The notes beneath the pieces are model-generated. The model was not told the origin of the DNA. It worked only from the letters and a program-made list of their open reading frames with translations, and searched no databases. A program made the position numbers and the translations under genes. Shown here piece by piece: positions 24,901-44,010 of a stretch of DNA of 64,000 bases (positions are counted from its first letter, which is position 1; each line of letters begins with the position of its first letter). The stretch is from Patagioenas fasciata (Eukaryota; Chordata; Aves; Columbiformes; Columbidae), in NCBI RefSeq assembly GCF_037038585.1, contig NC_092523.1, forward strand, positions 34,635,501 to 34,699,500. The letters are read 5' to 3'.

Positions 24901-25725
24901 AGGAAACATTTTGCTAGTCCCAGAAGGATCAAGGCTTTAAATAAATACAGGAAGAAACAATTTACAGTGGACATGTAGAACCAAAAGCTTTTACAGGTAC
25001 AGGTTGTTCAGGAGTCGTCCAGGAGGATAAAATAGATGCTGAACTCCCTTTCTTCATCAAAAGTGGGAGGTGAGGGGAAGGACTGAGGTGGACTGTTAAG
25101 TTTAGCTTTTCTTCTTCAAAAACACATGATACAATTATGTGGCATTATGCAAACTTCAGAGCTTTGCTAGACTGTTTTTCTGCTAAATCATGATCAACAA
25201 CCCACCTTCTGATACTAAGAGCTCTGTTTGGCTCTGAAATATCAACAGTTACCAAAGGCTGCAAGGATTCTTCAAGACAAGAGAAATGGAAATGGAGAAT
25301 GGTAGATACAGAATATTAGTTTCTCTATAGCAGCAGAAGGTAGTGGGAAGTGGGGAAAAAGAAAGAGGGAGAAAAATAAACAAATAGATGCTACTTTTTA
25401 GAAACTGGGGCAGGGGGGAGGGGAAGGGAGAGAGAGACTCTGCAAAGTGTTTCCCATGTATGTATTTCCAGACATGTAGAGAAGTTTCTGAAAATTGTGT
25501 CGCTGCATTCTATACACATTTTAAAAGAATTCATACAGCTTAGATTAAAATCAGTGAAATAAATATATCCAATAGTAGTAGATAGGAAAGTTGGAATTTG
25601 TAGTGGATTTAAACGCTCTCCTGCTTTTTCTTGGACAGGGCTGGTGTGGATGGAAGGGCCTGGAGTTTTGGAACAAGGATGCCTATTATAATCTCTGCCT
25701 ACCTCAGCGACCAAAAACTATTTAA
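12517..25725 (+). CDS. UFSP2: UFSP2, UFM1-specific cysteine peptidase 2 (family C78)
   Basis: UFSP2 processes pro-UFM1 and removes UFM1 from ER-associated targets such as ribosomal protein uL24 (RPL26). Exons are 12517-12558, 13858-13936, 15803-15983, 16062-16128, 16455-16612, 17389-17581, 19042-19188, 19637-19801, 21116-21240, 23421-23497, 24058-24182 and 25639-25725. They sum to 1446 nt (481 aa plus stop; human 469), in phase throughout. The catalytic Cys is residue 314 in [13 protein letters not shown] (exon 8). The Asp and His are residues 438 and 440 in LILDPHYTG (exon 11). All three are offset by 12 from human C302/D426/H428, so the enzyme should be active. The C-terminus is [15 protein letters not shown] followed by KTI. 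The N-terminus is longer than human by about 13 residues ([14 protein letters not shown] before [15 protein letters not shown]); an internal start at Met20 is possible. It diverges from CFAP96 and converges on ANKRD37. Confidence 0.96.
13937..15802. other. UFSP2 intron 2
   Basis: A 1.87 kb AT-rich intron. It starts with a weak GTGTGT donor that has a better GTAAGA 8 nt further on. A decayed LINE 3' end is possible near 14425-14485. No coding exon or RNA gene was recognised. Confidence 0.6.
14425..14485 (+). mobile_element. Possible old CR1 3'-end remnant
   Basis: The sequence GGGACTAGACCATATGATGC, followed by AGAGCCTCCTCTAGTCTCGT, resembles the CR1 3' segment 'ggactagatgatctttgaggtccctt' with many substitutions. 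It would be an ancient copy. The match is weak. Confidence 0.3.
17582..19041. other. UFSP2 intron 6
   Basis: A 1.46 kb intron. It contains a T/G-rich tract with repeated GTTTTG-like units at about 17975-18060 and otherwise undistinguished sequence. No gene was seen. Confidence 0.6.
19802..21115. other. UFSP2 intron 8
   Basis: An intron of 1.3 kb with a T-run (about 14 T) near 20270. Open frames around 20620-20980 on both strands show no family likeness. The acceptor of exon 9 (ATATTGTGAAG) has a poor pyrimidine tract; a T-rich stretch sits 20-40 nt upstream. Confidence 0.55.
21241..23420. other. UFSP2 intron 9
   Basis: A 2.2 kb intron, the longest of this gene. It holds an A-rich (AAAAC)-like tract at about 23186-23276 and no recognisable transposable element or coding exon. 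Confidence 0.6.
23186..23276. repeat. A-rich (AAAAC/CAAA)n tract
   Basis: About 90 bp of A runs broken by single C residues, ending in several AAAAC units. It is low-complexity sequence in UFSP2 intron 9, about 145 bp before exon 10. Confidence 0.88.
24183..25638. other. UFSP2 intron 11
   Basis: A 1.46 kb intron. An (AC)n microsatellite begins 18 nt after the exon 11 donor. A purine-rich stretch (GGGGAAGGGAGAGAGAGA) lies near 25415-25437. No gene was seen. Confidence 0.6.
24201..24229. repeat. (AC)n microsatellite
   Basis: About eleven AC units, then GACACA. It lies within 20-50 nt of the UFSP2 exon 11 donor, so length changes could affect splicing of the Asp/His exon. That effect is inferred. 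Confidence 0.95.
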
Positions 25726-26270
25726 ATTCCACTCTTACGCTGGAACATGCTAAGCCAGAATACTAGCTGATCTAGATATAACTGTCTTGTTATTTATCAA
25801 AATAATGCTTTAAGTCAATCAAAACCCAGTTGAAATATAAATGTTGCTTGAATAATTTGTTTTGTTGTGTGGGGTTTTTTGTTTGGTTGGTTTTAAATGA
25901 AACCTCTAAAAATAAGAGTTATCTGATGTGAATTATATTTCTTACAAATACATTTATTAGGTAACTAATACTCTTCTTTTGGCTAGGACAACTTTATATA
26001 GCAATTTTTGTTATGCTAAAATCTTTACAGATTAAATGTCCAATCCTTTTATTTTATATAATTATTTCTTGCCAAAAATATAACTGTCCTCTACCTTTCA
26101 GGTTCCATACAGCCAGTTGTCTTGTGCACTATGAATCTGTTGCTGCAGGTGCTGTTGATAACAGCATTTTAGAAGAGGAGTCAGAGAAAAATGGCTAGAT
26201 ACACTAAATTTTATGAACTTTGTTCTTATATTTACACAGAAAAAAATGTGAGAGAATTGTTACATGCTTA

Positions 26271-26276
26271 TTTATT
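26271..26276 (-). terminator. ANKRD37: Candidate poly(A) signal of ANKRD37
   Basis: Plus-strand TTTATT gives AATAAA on the minus strand, 583 nt past the ANKRD37 stop. If used, the ANKRD37 3' UTR would run into the UFSP2 3' UTR coming from the other side. Confidence 0.35.
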
Positions 26277-26339
26277 TATAGCTGTATGAATACAACTATG
26301 CTAGGAAAAACCCCACAACAGTCTTCTGTAAGAAGTAAA

Positions 26340-26345
26340 AATAAA
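26340..26345 (+). terminator. UFSP2: Candidate poly(A) signal of UFSP2
   Basis: AATAAA lies 615 nt after the UFSP2 stop on the plus strand. An alternative ATTAAA occurs near 26032. The choice is not settled by sequence. Confidence 0.4.
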
Positions 26346-26858
26346 CAAGCTTTCCTCCTTCTCAGAAGGAGACAATGTACCAGCATCCACCTGTCTTCTC
26401 AGTGCACAGTCCAGTCATATTTCTTCAGACTTCAGATTCCCCTCAATTTCATTTTGGGATTACAAGCCGTTTCTTTTGTCAGCTAGGAGACAAGATCTGT
26501 CATATGAAAAAACCAAGAATAAGTCTGTATCTATGCCATCAAAACATGAAGCTAAACCTGTGGTGTTGGTAAAGATGCTGTCTTTGTGAACTACACCATT
26601 AGTACACCAGTAAAAGTACCTATGATGCACTGGGGTTTTTTTGGTCTCCACCCCTCTCACCCCCCATTTTAAAGTCACCTTTTCAGTGGCTGTCCCCATG
26701 TACAATCCTTTTTTGAGAAGACCATAACCTTAAATACTAGTGCAAGTTGATCTTTACTGGGAGGCTTCTAAATCCAACTTCTCTCTAACACCAAATTTAC
26801 TTAAATGCCAAAAGCATTAAAAAATATATATATTCTGAACTGCAGTAAGCAAGTGGAA

Positions 26859-28939
26859 TTACACACCATCTGATCTTCTCCTCTTCCTGCTTATGCATCT
26901 GCCACTTTGTTCTTGTGCAGCTGGCTCCGCTCTCAGCAAGCCACGTTTGTCACTTAGTGAGTAGCCAGACTGTCCTCTCAGTTTCATTGTCTGAGTGTGC
27001 TCAATTGTTGTGAGGAACTTGGCACATTCCAGAAAACCATAAGCCAGTGCAATGTCTGCTGCTGTTTGCCCACTGTTGTTGCACAAGCTGAAACACAGAA
27101 TTAACAATAACCATTCAATTAAAGTAGAATATATATGATGAGCAAGCATTAATCAAGATTAATTAAGTGGTAACTTTAGACTGAAGTTTAAAATTAGTAC
27201 AGGCATTCAATACCAAGGTGGCTTGTCAAGGATAGCATGGGGCTTTCCTCATACAGAGGGCTGCTATTAAAAGTAAGAAGGAATAATTACTTTAAAATAA
27301 ATTTGTCATTGGACTATGACTGGCTTAGCATATCAGACAGGCAAGAGGAAGGTGAGCACAGCATTAGTCAGAATGGAAAAGTAGCAAGGAGAATTAATGC
27401 TCAGGAATATTCTCTCAGCAGTTACTATTAAGGTCTTCAACATGGAACTAAACAACAGTGTATGATCTGTGCTACTTTGGTCTTTATGGCAATTTTTAAT
27501 ACTGCTGGTATTACTTATAGACATGGTATACTTACAGTCTTAGAATTTGTTCAGTGTGCATGCTGTGTAAAATACATACATCCTTTGACACTGTTACTGA
27601 AGTGACTAAATGTTGTTCAACTTACTCAATTTTGGCATCACCAGCAACAAGAAGAGCAAGACATTCCAAACTCCCAACTTTTGCTGCTTTATGAATCGGG
27701 GCTTCTCCGAGGCAATCCTAAAATGCAATTTATATGTAGCAGTCATTTGAAAAAAGGGTAATAGGATGTAGCTATCTTGTTCTCTGCCATTAGTTTGTTG
27801 TGAGTTGGAGAGCGAAATTAAAGGAATATAGCTAGTGAAGTGTACTCAGTAACTGCCATTAAATGTTTAGCATATTCATCACTGCAAAGGAGAAATACTG
27901 TCCCATGCACTACACACTGTTTAACCTTTACTTCCTAAAAGATTATTTACACAGAATATGCTCTGTACACTGATGAACAGCATCTTTCAGTACTGTTCAG
28001 GGCAGGCTGTGACCAACAGCTTGCTGCTACCAGCTCAGAAGTATAAGCAAATTAAACTTTGCAGCTAGAGGAAGAATCCTTATGTTTACTGGAAGTAGAG
28101 GCAAAATTTCAGAGGAAAAAGAAATATTCATTTGTGTAAAAGAATTAAGTTCTTTTGACATCTGCATGCAGCACTGTGAGTGTGGAAATTGTATTATACA
28201 TATCAAATGAAATCACTAACACAATATGGATAGGATTTCTGCTTCACTCTGTAATAAAGTTACTCTAAAAGAAGCAACCCCTGATACCTTATGCACTACA
28301 ACTGTGTATCTAAAGCTTCTCTTAGATAAATTTTGCATATAATATTAATTGGATTTACAAACGTGCCAGATGAGAAGTGGAAGAAACAAAACTTCTGTAT
28401 TTTTACCTGTTGGTTCAAATTCGCCCCTGTCTGCAGTTGCCAAAGCAGGAAAAAAGCTTCACCACCGCAAGCAGCCAAGTGAGCTGGAGACTGACCAGAG
28501 GCATCTGCAGGTGCGTTCACACCGGTTCCTGCCTCGAACAGATCGCTGACACTGCCAGACTAGAATACACAAGATATTACAATAAAAAGGCACTAAGGCA
28601 CTATGTTATTGCCAGTCTAAGCCAGGGCTAGTTAAAGGACACTGCACCATAGCAGAAAACATCACCCTCGGAAATCATTGGAACTTTATATTCCTTGAGA
28701 ATGCCCTTCTAAAAAATATATATATATATATTTTTTAAAAAAAAAAAAAAAGGAATCCAAGCATGACTTTTCATCTCTTAACCAGAAATACTGATCGCCC
28801 CGGGCAGTGCCCCATCATATCTCGCAGCAGCCCAGGCAAGCTGCAGTTCATGGAGTTCCGTAGCTGGGCTCCTGAGACAGAAACAGCCCGACCGTGCCCA
28901 GAGCTCACTCACCTCAGCGCTGCAACCCAGCGCCAGCAT
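26859..28939 (-). CDS. ANKRD37: ANKRD37, ankyrin repeat domain protein 37
   Basis: Coding exons are 28913-28939, 28407-28559, 27626-27717 and 26859-27087: 501 nt, 166 aa plus stop (human 158). The protein opens MLALGCSAE. Ankyrin repeats follow, with the signatures VNAPADASGQSPAHLAACGG, LGEAPIHKAAKVGSLECLAL and NNSGQTAADIALAYGFLECA. The block LLWQLQTGANLNQQ is diagnostic of the family. A basic patch SRKRRRSDG near the C-terminus could be a nuclear localisation signal. The human gene is a direct HIF-1 target and the protein has been linked to nuclear transport. The ATG at 28937-28939 is the only in-frame ATG in the 5' region; a longer open frame upstream starts only with GTG. The gene converges on UFSP2 (stop codons 1.13 kb apart) and diverges from LRP2BP. 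Confidence 0.95.
27718..28406. other. ANKRD37 intron 2
   Basis: An intron of 689 bp between the first and second ankyrin-coding exons. No repeat, RNA gene or extra exon was recognised in it. Confidence 0.6.
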
Positions 28940-29047
28940 CGCCGCCGTGCTGCTGCGCGCTCCTCTCACGGCTGCGGGGCGGCCGCGCTGCGGGGCCCGG
29001 CGAGCAGCTGCCACAGAGCGGGAGCCCCCGCCCGCTGCCGGCAGCGG

Positions 29048-29052
29048 CACGT
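29048..29052 (-). promoter_or_regulatory. ANKRD37: Hypoxia-response-element core, proximal
   Basis: The gene strand reads TACGTGCCG, holding the HIF core RCGTG, about 110 nt before the ANKRD37 ATG. ANKRD37 is a well-known HIF-1 target in mammals, which makes this core plausible. Sequence alone does not prove binding. Confidence 0.55.
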
Positions 29053-29225
29053 ACACAAACAGCAGCACATGGGCGGAAAGCTGCCCGGCCGGCCCTGAGT
29101 GGCCTCCCCGGGGTCGCTGCGAGGCCGCCGGCCCGCCCAGCCCCGCCTGTGCCCGGCGGCGCGGTGCCGGGAAGCGGAACAGGGCTGGCGGCGGGCGGGG
29201 CGGCCATGGCGCGCGGGGGGCCCGG

Positions 29226-29230
29226 CACGT
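29226..29230 (-). promoter_or_regulatory. ANKRD37: Hypoxia-response-element core, distal
   Basis: The gene strand reads GGACGTGCCGGG, with the same ACGTGCC heptamer as the proximal site, about 290 nt before the ATG and 178 bp from the proximal core. Confidence 0.5.
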
Positions 29231-29398
29231 CCCTCACAGGCGGGCAGGGCAGGGCAGGAACGGCGGCCCCGAACAGAGCGGCCGGGCCCTGGGGAGGCGC
29301 CTGTGGAAAACTTCTCACGCCGTCGTCATCAAGCGGCACACGGTTTCAGTCGAAACCCAAGCCCTGGGCCATATGTTCATCATTTAGTTTGTTCGTTT

Positions 29399-29776
29399 GA
29401 GGGAGCTGGGTCTTTTCAGCTTGGAGGACACTGAGGGGTGACCTCATTAATGTTTATAAATATGTGAAAGGGTGAGTGTCACAGGGATGGAGCCAGGCTC
29501 TTCTTGGTGACAGTGATAAGGGGCAATGGATTCAAACTGGAACACAAAAGGTTCCACTTACTTAAATTTGAGAAGGAGCTTCTTCTCAGTGAGGGTGACA
29601 GAGCACTGGAACAGGCTGCCCAGGGAGGATGTGGAATCTCCTACTCTGGAGACATTCAAAACCCACCTGGACACATTCCTGTGCAACCTCATCTAGGTGT
29701 TCCTGCTCTGGTGGGGGGATTGGACTAGATGATCTTTTGAGGTCCCTTCCAATCCCTAACATTCTGTGATTCTGTG
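29399..29776 (+). mobile_element. CR1 LINE, 5'-truncated
   Basis: The element starts at GAGGGAGCTGGGTC and passes CTGAGGGGTGACCTCATTAA, GGAACAGGCTGCCCAGGGAG and GGACTAGATGATCTTTTGAG. It ends in CATTCTGTGATTCTGTGA, the diagnostic CR1 3' repeat. It lies about 60 bp beyond the ANKRD37 island. It is the same type as the copy at 32411-32598 and in the same orientation. Confidence 0.94.
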
Positions 29777-32410
29777 AAGGGCAACTTCCACAGTGGTTCT
29801 GCCAATCTATGTTAACGCTGGTTTGGAAAGTACACATCGAGGCAGACTTGGGTCTGGGAAAGCAAAATATAGAGGATTAACTTTGAGTTTTTCCCCCCCA
29901 AAAAAGCCAAAGTCAGCGTGAAGAAATCCCTGCTATCTTCCTCCCGAGCGCAGCCAGGAGGCGAAGGAGACGGAGCAGGCGAGACAAGCGCGGCCGCCTG
30001 TGACCCGCTGGGCTCCTGTTGGGTGCAGGTTACAGCAAGTTCCTCACCTGTCTGAGGGGGGCTGGTGATGGCAAAGGTGAAGAGAGCCACCTATTACACC
30101 TCTGTTCAAAACAGTTTTGCAAAAATTGAATTTTCATTTTCAGTTCCTTGAACACTGAGTATCAGAGATACAGTCAGACGTACTGTATGGCCTAAGAACA
30201 TAGACAAGCTTTCCACCTATAGACCAGTCTGCGCTGGAGACAAGAACCAGCCACACTCGAAGACAGTTACCACCAAAAATAAGTGCTTGAAATCTCTTGA
30301 ATGTGGTGACAGTGACGTTTCATGGCAAAACCAGCTTTTCCCCCACAGAGCTCCAGTACTGGTGCCTGTGCTGGCTGGGGAAGACAGGGGTGGGGGAGCT
30401 GAATGTCCATGCGCAGATAAACCACACTCCCCGTCATGGACTGCTTTCAGTTTTCAAAAACAACTGCAGAACTCCATTTTGCATGGACACAGCCTTTGCC
30501 CAGATTATTTTTAAAAGCAATCGCCTGTCCTTTCCATGCTATAAAATCCAATTTGACAGAGGATTCAATTATCAGTTATCACGCCTCGCCATTAAAAGCC
30601 TCATGTGAAGAGCATCTTAACCTAGTGTCCAAGGCATACAAGGGTGTTTCCTTAGCACTGTAGTGTGTCAGATGCCTAAATGTTTCATATGGAAGTTACT
30701 CATAATTGCTACTATCATTTTGAAAAAAGGAATCAAAGTCATGTTAAAAAAAATCATGGTTTTGATAAACAGAGTTAAGGGAAAAGAAGCTTCACAGTGT
30801 TCCTTTAGGGTATATATAGTTCTGAAATAAACACACACACGTTATGAAAATTACCTCCTGCTTCACCTTTGGGAAAGCAAATATAAATTATTTAGGTAGT
30901 GGAATATGAACATACATTATATAATTTTTAAAGGTGCAAAAGTCCAGGTAAATAAGCAATGTATAAATTCAGCAGAATTATTTCAGTAAGTGACAGTTTT
31001 CACCTTTCATACAGAAGGAAATACACCTAAGTAATTACTAAATGTTTCTTTTTTTCTGAACAGCTAGCCAAGCAAATAAACAAATAAAACCCCAACTCTT
31101 CTACCTGTGCATTGTTAGGGATGAAATAACTCTGCACAGATGCCAGAAGTCCACAGTCATTGTTTATGCAGCTATAAAGACTCTTCTGAAAACACACATA
31201 TCCAGAAGTAGCTTAAGAGTAAAAAGTCTTGGATGGCCCCAGAGGTTTTTTTTTTTTTTTAAAAAAAACCCTCCTCCCCTACATTACCTCAACAATTTGG
31301 AGGTTTCAAGCTGCACCCCAGGAATCCCGTGTTTCCAGCCTAACCACATATGCAAACTCTCACATCCTGCTAGGCACAACTCTCTTCAAATTCTTGTTAT
31401 TAATTAGTTCTTGAGCTTCATGTCAGATTTTGCCCAGCTCATTAGCACCTGCAAAACTCTTCTGCCTCTGAAGAACCGATACTTGTATTGGTTATAAATA
31501 CAGCTGCAACAGTTCTGATATTGTGTGGCCCAGCCCAAGTGCCACTTAAGGTCGAGGCTTCCAGGCTGCAGCTGTTCTGCTACAAAACTGGCTAAAAATT
31601 CCTCTGCACTTCATATCTCAGACCACTCATCTTGCACAGGTACCCAGAAAGTGGAAAACTGGCCCTAATAAATACATGTAAGCAATTGGACAAGCCCAGG
31701 TGTGCTGTTGAATCTCACACCTTTCAGAATCAAAAGCAGCAACCCAGCCCGGTGTTAATGGCCTTTGCTGAAGGGTATTGCTCTTCACTCTGCCTGTTAA
31801 ATTGAATAATTCATTGATGTTTTAAAAAAAGTTCATTTTCCTGTAGGCTTCTTAGGCTGTGTGACCCCCACAAAATGAATCAGGGTGAGTTTTAGGAGTT
31901 TTTTGGCACTTAAAGTAAATTGGGACTGTTGGAAAACATCACGCAGAGCCCGCAGGTTTAACCACACCAATGTGCAAGCATTCCTCTGCTGTTTTGACTG
32001 TTGCCTCTGTCCCTGTTGCTAGAGAAACAGATTGCATAGCCATAAATGGGGGGGGGGGGGAAACCTGGGAATGCAGCTAAAGATTATTATTTACAGCACT
32101 CTCACAGCATTTTGGTATAATCTCCCTTTCTATAAGAGAGACAGCCCGAAGCTGTCAACAGAAGTAGAAACAATGCCTTATATTTCAGGATAAATCAGCT
32201 TCAAACAGCATTTTCTCTCAATTATGCTTCTAACTTTTGTAGTATCTATATGGGGAAAACAAACTACATCACAACAAACAGTTTGTGATCACAGGCAGCA
32301 AGGAAGTCCCGTCTGCCAGACTGAACTTTCATGGCCTGGTGCCTTCTTAATGGAATGGCACTCAAGAGTTTCTGTCATTTTCCCCTATATTTGCTTTCTG
32401 CACAGCAGAA
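29777..32410. other. Intergenic region between ANKRD37 and LRP2BP promoters
   Basis: About 2.6 kb between two CR1 copies. It holds a small CpG-bearing patch near 29940-30030, a T/A run at about 31247-31268, and a run of 13 G at 32048-32060. I see no exon, RNA gene or conserved element. Confidence 0.55.
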
Positions 32411-32598
32411 AGGCTGAGGGAGCTGGGTCTCTTTAGCTTGGAGAAGACTGAGGGGTGACCTTCTTCTCTGGAGACGTTAAAAACCCGCCTGAACGCCTTC
32501 CTGTGTAACCTCACCTAGGTGTCCTGCTCCAGTGGGGGTGTTGAACTATATGATCTTTTGAGGTCCCTTCCAATCCCTAACATTCTGTGATTCTGTGA
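32411..32598 (+). mobile_element. CR1 LINE, truncated and internally deleted
   Basis: The head AGGCTGAGGGAGCTGGGTCT and GACTGAGGGGTGAC is joined directly (about 32459) to CTTCTCTGGAGACGTTAAAA. It then runs to the 3' end CATTCTGTGATTCTGTGA. Compared with the sister copy at 29399 it lacks about 200 bp of the middle. It lies just upstream of the LRP2BP CpG island. Confidence 0.92.
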
Positions 32599-32865
32599 TT
32601 TAATGTGCAACAGGACCGGCAGGTAATAGGAAAGCCCCTATGGATGCCCAAGCTGCAGCCTGTCCTGTCCCGTCACGTATTTTCACATTTTTTGGCACTG
32701 GCCAACACTAGAATTTTTATTTCCACAGACTCCTGGCCTACATGACACTGTCACTTTCCCGTCCGTCGGAAAATGGACCAAAACCTAAAGGAAAAATACG
32801 GACGGTGCTTTTCCCTCCCTGTCGAAGGCTGTGGGACACCAAGGCCCGGCTGTGGAGCAGTGCTT

Positions 32866-32879
32866 GTTGCCGCCGCAAC
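32866..32879 (+). promoter_or_regulatory. RFX X-box-like palindrome
   Basis: GTTGCCGCCGCAAC matches the X-box pattern GTNRCC-N(0-3)-RGYAAC with one mismatch (C for R in the second half). It has perfect 5-bp GTTGC/GCAAC arms. RFX2/RFX3 use such sites to drive ciliary genes. It lies about 230 nt upstream of the LRP2BP ATG. Binding is inferred. Confidence 0.6.
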
Positions 32880-33109
32880 CCGGAGCTCCGGGACAGCAAC
32901 ACGGGGACAACTGGGACAACCGCCGCCACCCGCCGCCTGGAGGCGGCCTCCGCTTCACTCGGCGGGGCGGCCACCGCCACGGCCGGGACTCGGGGAGCCC
33001 GACACCAGCAGGCCCGAGGCGCCGGTGCCCGGCGGAGGCGGCGGGGCGGACCCGGATTCCCGCCGGCCGGTAGCCTCGGGGGAAGGAGCCCGCTCACCGC
33101 CGGGGCGGG

Positions 33110-41954
<8,845 letters not shown>

Positions 41955-41992
41955 TGTTTCCTTGAACTGCAGTATATAAATGCATTTCCAAC

Positions 41993-41998
41993 AATAAA
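41993..41998 (+). terminator. LRP2BP: Poly(A) signal of LRP2BP
   Basis: A canonical AATAAA lies 39 nt after the LRP2BP stop codon, giving a very short 3' UTR if used. Confidence 0.65.
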
Positions 41999-42019
41999 CC
42001 ATCTCTAATCTCCAGCAAT

Positions 42020-43740
42020 TATAGACTGCTCATCACTTACTGTTTGCTTTTCAACTTTCTATAAATTATTACTTAAAGCAATTTACTGATTCTTTTTTAT
42101 CAAAAAAAAAAAAAAAAGAGAGAAAGCAAAAAGCTCACACTCATCCTTTAACTGAGTAGAGGCGAAGGCAGACTTTTAAAAAGGCTATTGAAGACTTCAG
42201 GTTTATTAAGGACATTTTACTTGGGCAGATGTCCTATGTTGCCTTCATGTCATACTGCTATATAGCACATGAATCAAACCAAGACCAAATAAAAATGGCT
42301 GGTTCCTTTTTTGAATTTTTAGTATTTAAACATTAAATTGTAAGCTGAAAAGCCTGAACCCAAACTTTTCTAGTCTTCACATACAACCCACTCACAGGTT
42401 ACAGCCACTCTTAAATCTTCCCTTTGTTAGCGGTGTGTATACTTCCCTTTACATGCTTTTCTAACACATCTTGATCTACTTACGTGTCTTAACATATTTT
42501 ACTCTTGCACTGCAGAGATTCAAAGTTAGAAATTGGCCTGTATGACACTAAGCTTCAAACCATGTCAACTTCTAAAACTAGAAGATAACTACTTACAGAA
42601 CTATGGAAAAAAACATTAGTATGGAAACATCCTACATACATGTCCTCTGCACAAAGCCTGTGCTCCTCAGTCCTTCTTCATATTGCATTCATACTGCCTC
42701 TGCTTGTACTACAAATAGTTGAAAAACTTTTGGCTATGAGTGTGTGTCCCTGAGCAATGCTACGCTGAATCTATTATCCAAAGATACTTTGGTTAACCAC
42801 TAGTAAATTTTGCTGATTGCTATGACAAGTTTGCACAGTTTTAAACATCTGTTTACTTGTAAAACTTTGTATGTGCAAAAATCAGCCTGTTTCCTAGGAC
42901 TCTGTCGTGACTTAAACTTTTTTGAAACTGTTGGAACAGAAGGCTAGATGTTACTAAAAACACTGATTTAAAGACATCATAATGGATTTTATGTACCTTA
43001 ACCTACAGCCAGTCCTTACTGCAAGCAGTTTTTCTAAGAGCACAGCTGTACTGAATTTAAAATAATGAGTGTCATCTAGGGATTTTTGATGATGTTTAAT
43101 TATTTAGATGTGCATTAAGACCATATTTACATATTTTTACATAAATTAAAAAACCACCAAAGACAGTTTTCTTTCCTTGTATAAAATAAGGGAAAGATTT
43201 GAAGGTTGTTTGAAATTGGGGTATTTGAATAAAACAGCCCTGAGTAATATCAGGGAAGTTATTAGAATGGTTTAATTAAATGTCTACTTAATCATTCATA
43301 GAAGCAATTCATAAGCACTAATCTCTGAACTAACATTTAACACAGGCATTCTGTTAGGACATACCAGTTTACAATACATATTTTTGACACAGACTTCAAA
43401 GTAACGTAAATATTCCTTACAAACCTAGTGCTGTCAAATTCATTCACTAGTTGTCAGTACAGCTTCATTATCAAGTACTGCAATCCAGTCGTGTTATTTA
43501 TTGCTTACAAATGCTTCAAACTACAGGAAATCTTTGGTAAAAACAAAATTGATAAAATTTTCACGATAGCTTTACATGTAGTATTGCACGACAAGCTTTT
43601 TCAATACACAAGAAAAAAGGAATGCTCAAATCCTCAGTGAGGAGATTAGAACTGTACAACATTCATTAGTTTACCACTATAAGCAAAATTTCTTTTCATA
43701 AATGTTTAAAATATTTTCTGGTTTCTTTCAGATTATATGA
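42020..43740. other. Intergenic / 3' UTR region between LRP2BP and SNX25
   Basis: About 1.7 kb of AT-rich sequence between two convergent 3' ends, with an A15 run near 42102-42116. No gene or repeat family was recognised. Part may be long 3' UTR of either gene. Confidence 0.5.
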
Positions 43741-43743
43741 ACA

Positions 43744-43749
43744 TTTATT
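43744..43749 (-). terminator. SNX25: Candidate poly(A) signal of SNX25
   Basis: Plus-strand TTTATT is AATAAA on the gene strand, 262 nt past the SNX25 stop. Another lies near 43496-43501. Usage is unproven. Confidence 0.4.
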
Positions 43750-44010
43750 TTTCAATCTATATTTGAAACAGAAGAGTAGTCAAATAGAACAATTTAAATA
43801 AAAATTGGCAACTATACAGCATTATCTTGTCTACCCTACTACAGCATCAGATCTTTTCAAGTCTGTTTACTTCACCAAAAACTCAAGAGGAAAGAAAAAT
43901 GCTAAAAATAATCATAGTTCTCAGCCCTCTATGGAAAAGAGGAAAATAAGTTTCATGTCTATTATTGGACATAGACATTTCTCTAGTGGTCCAATTGTGC
44001 AGATTCAAAC

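Larger units (their letters stand above)
28860..29340 (-). promoter_or_regulatory. ANKRD37: CpG-island promoter of ANKRD37
   Basis: About 480 bp of dense CpG and GC spans the first coding exon and upstream sequence of ANKRD37. It contains two ACGTG cores in gene orientation (29048-29052 and 29226-29230), described separately. The long open frames on both strands inside the island lack splice support and family likeness. Confidence 0.8.

Noticed and set aside
28894-29434. Several overlapping frames of 110-168 codons around the ANKRD37 island
   Set aside because: They are compositional frames on both strands. Only the short MLALGCSAE exon is supported by splicing and family likeness.
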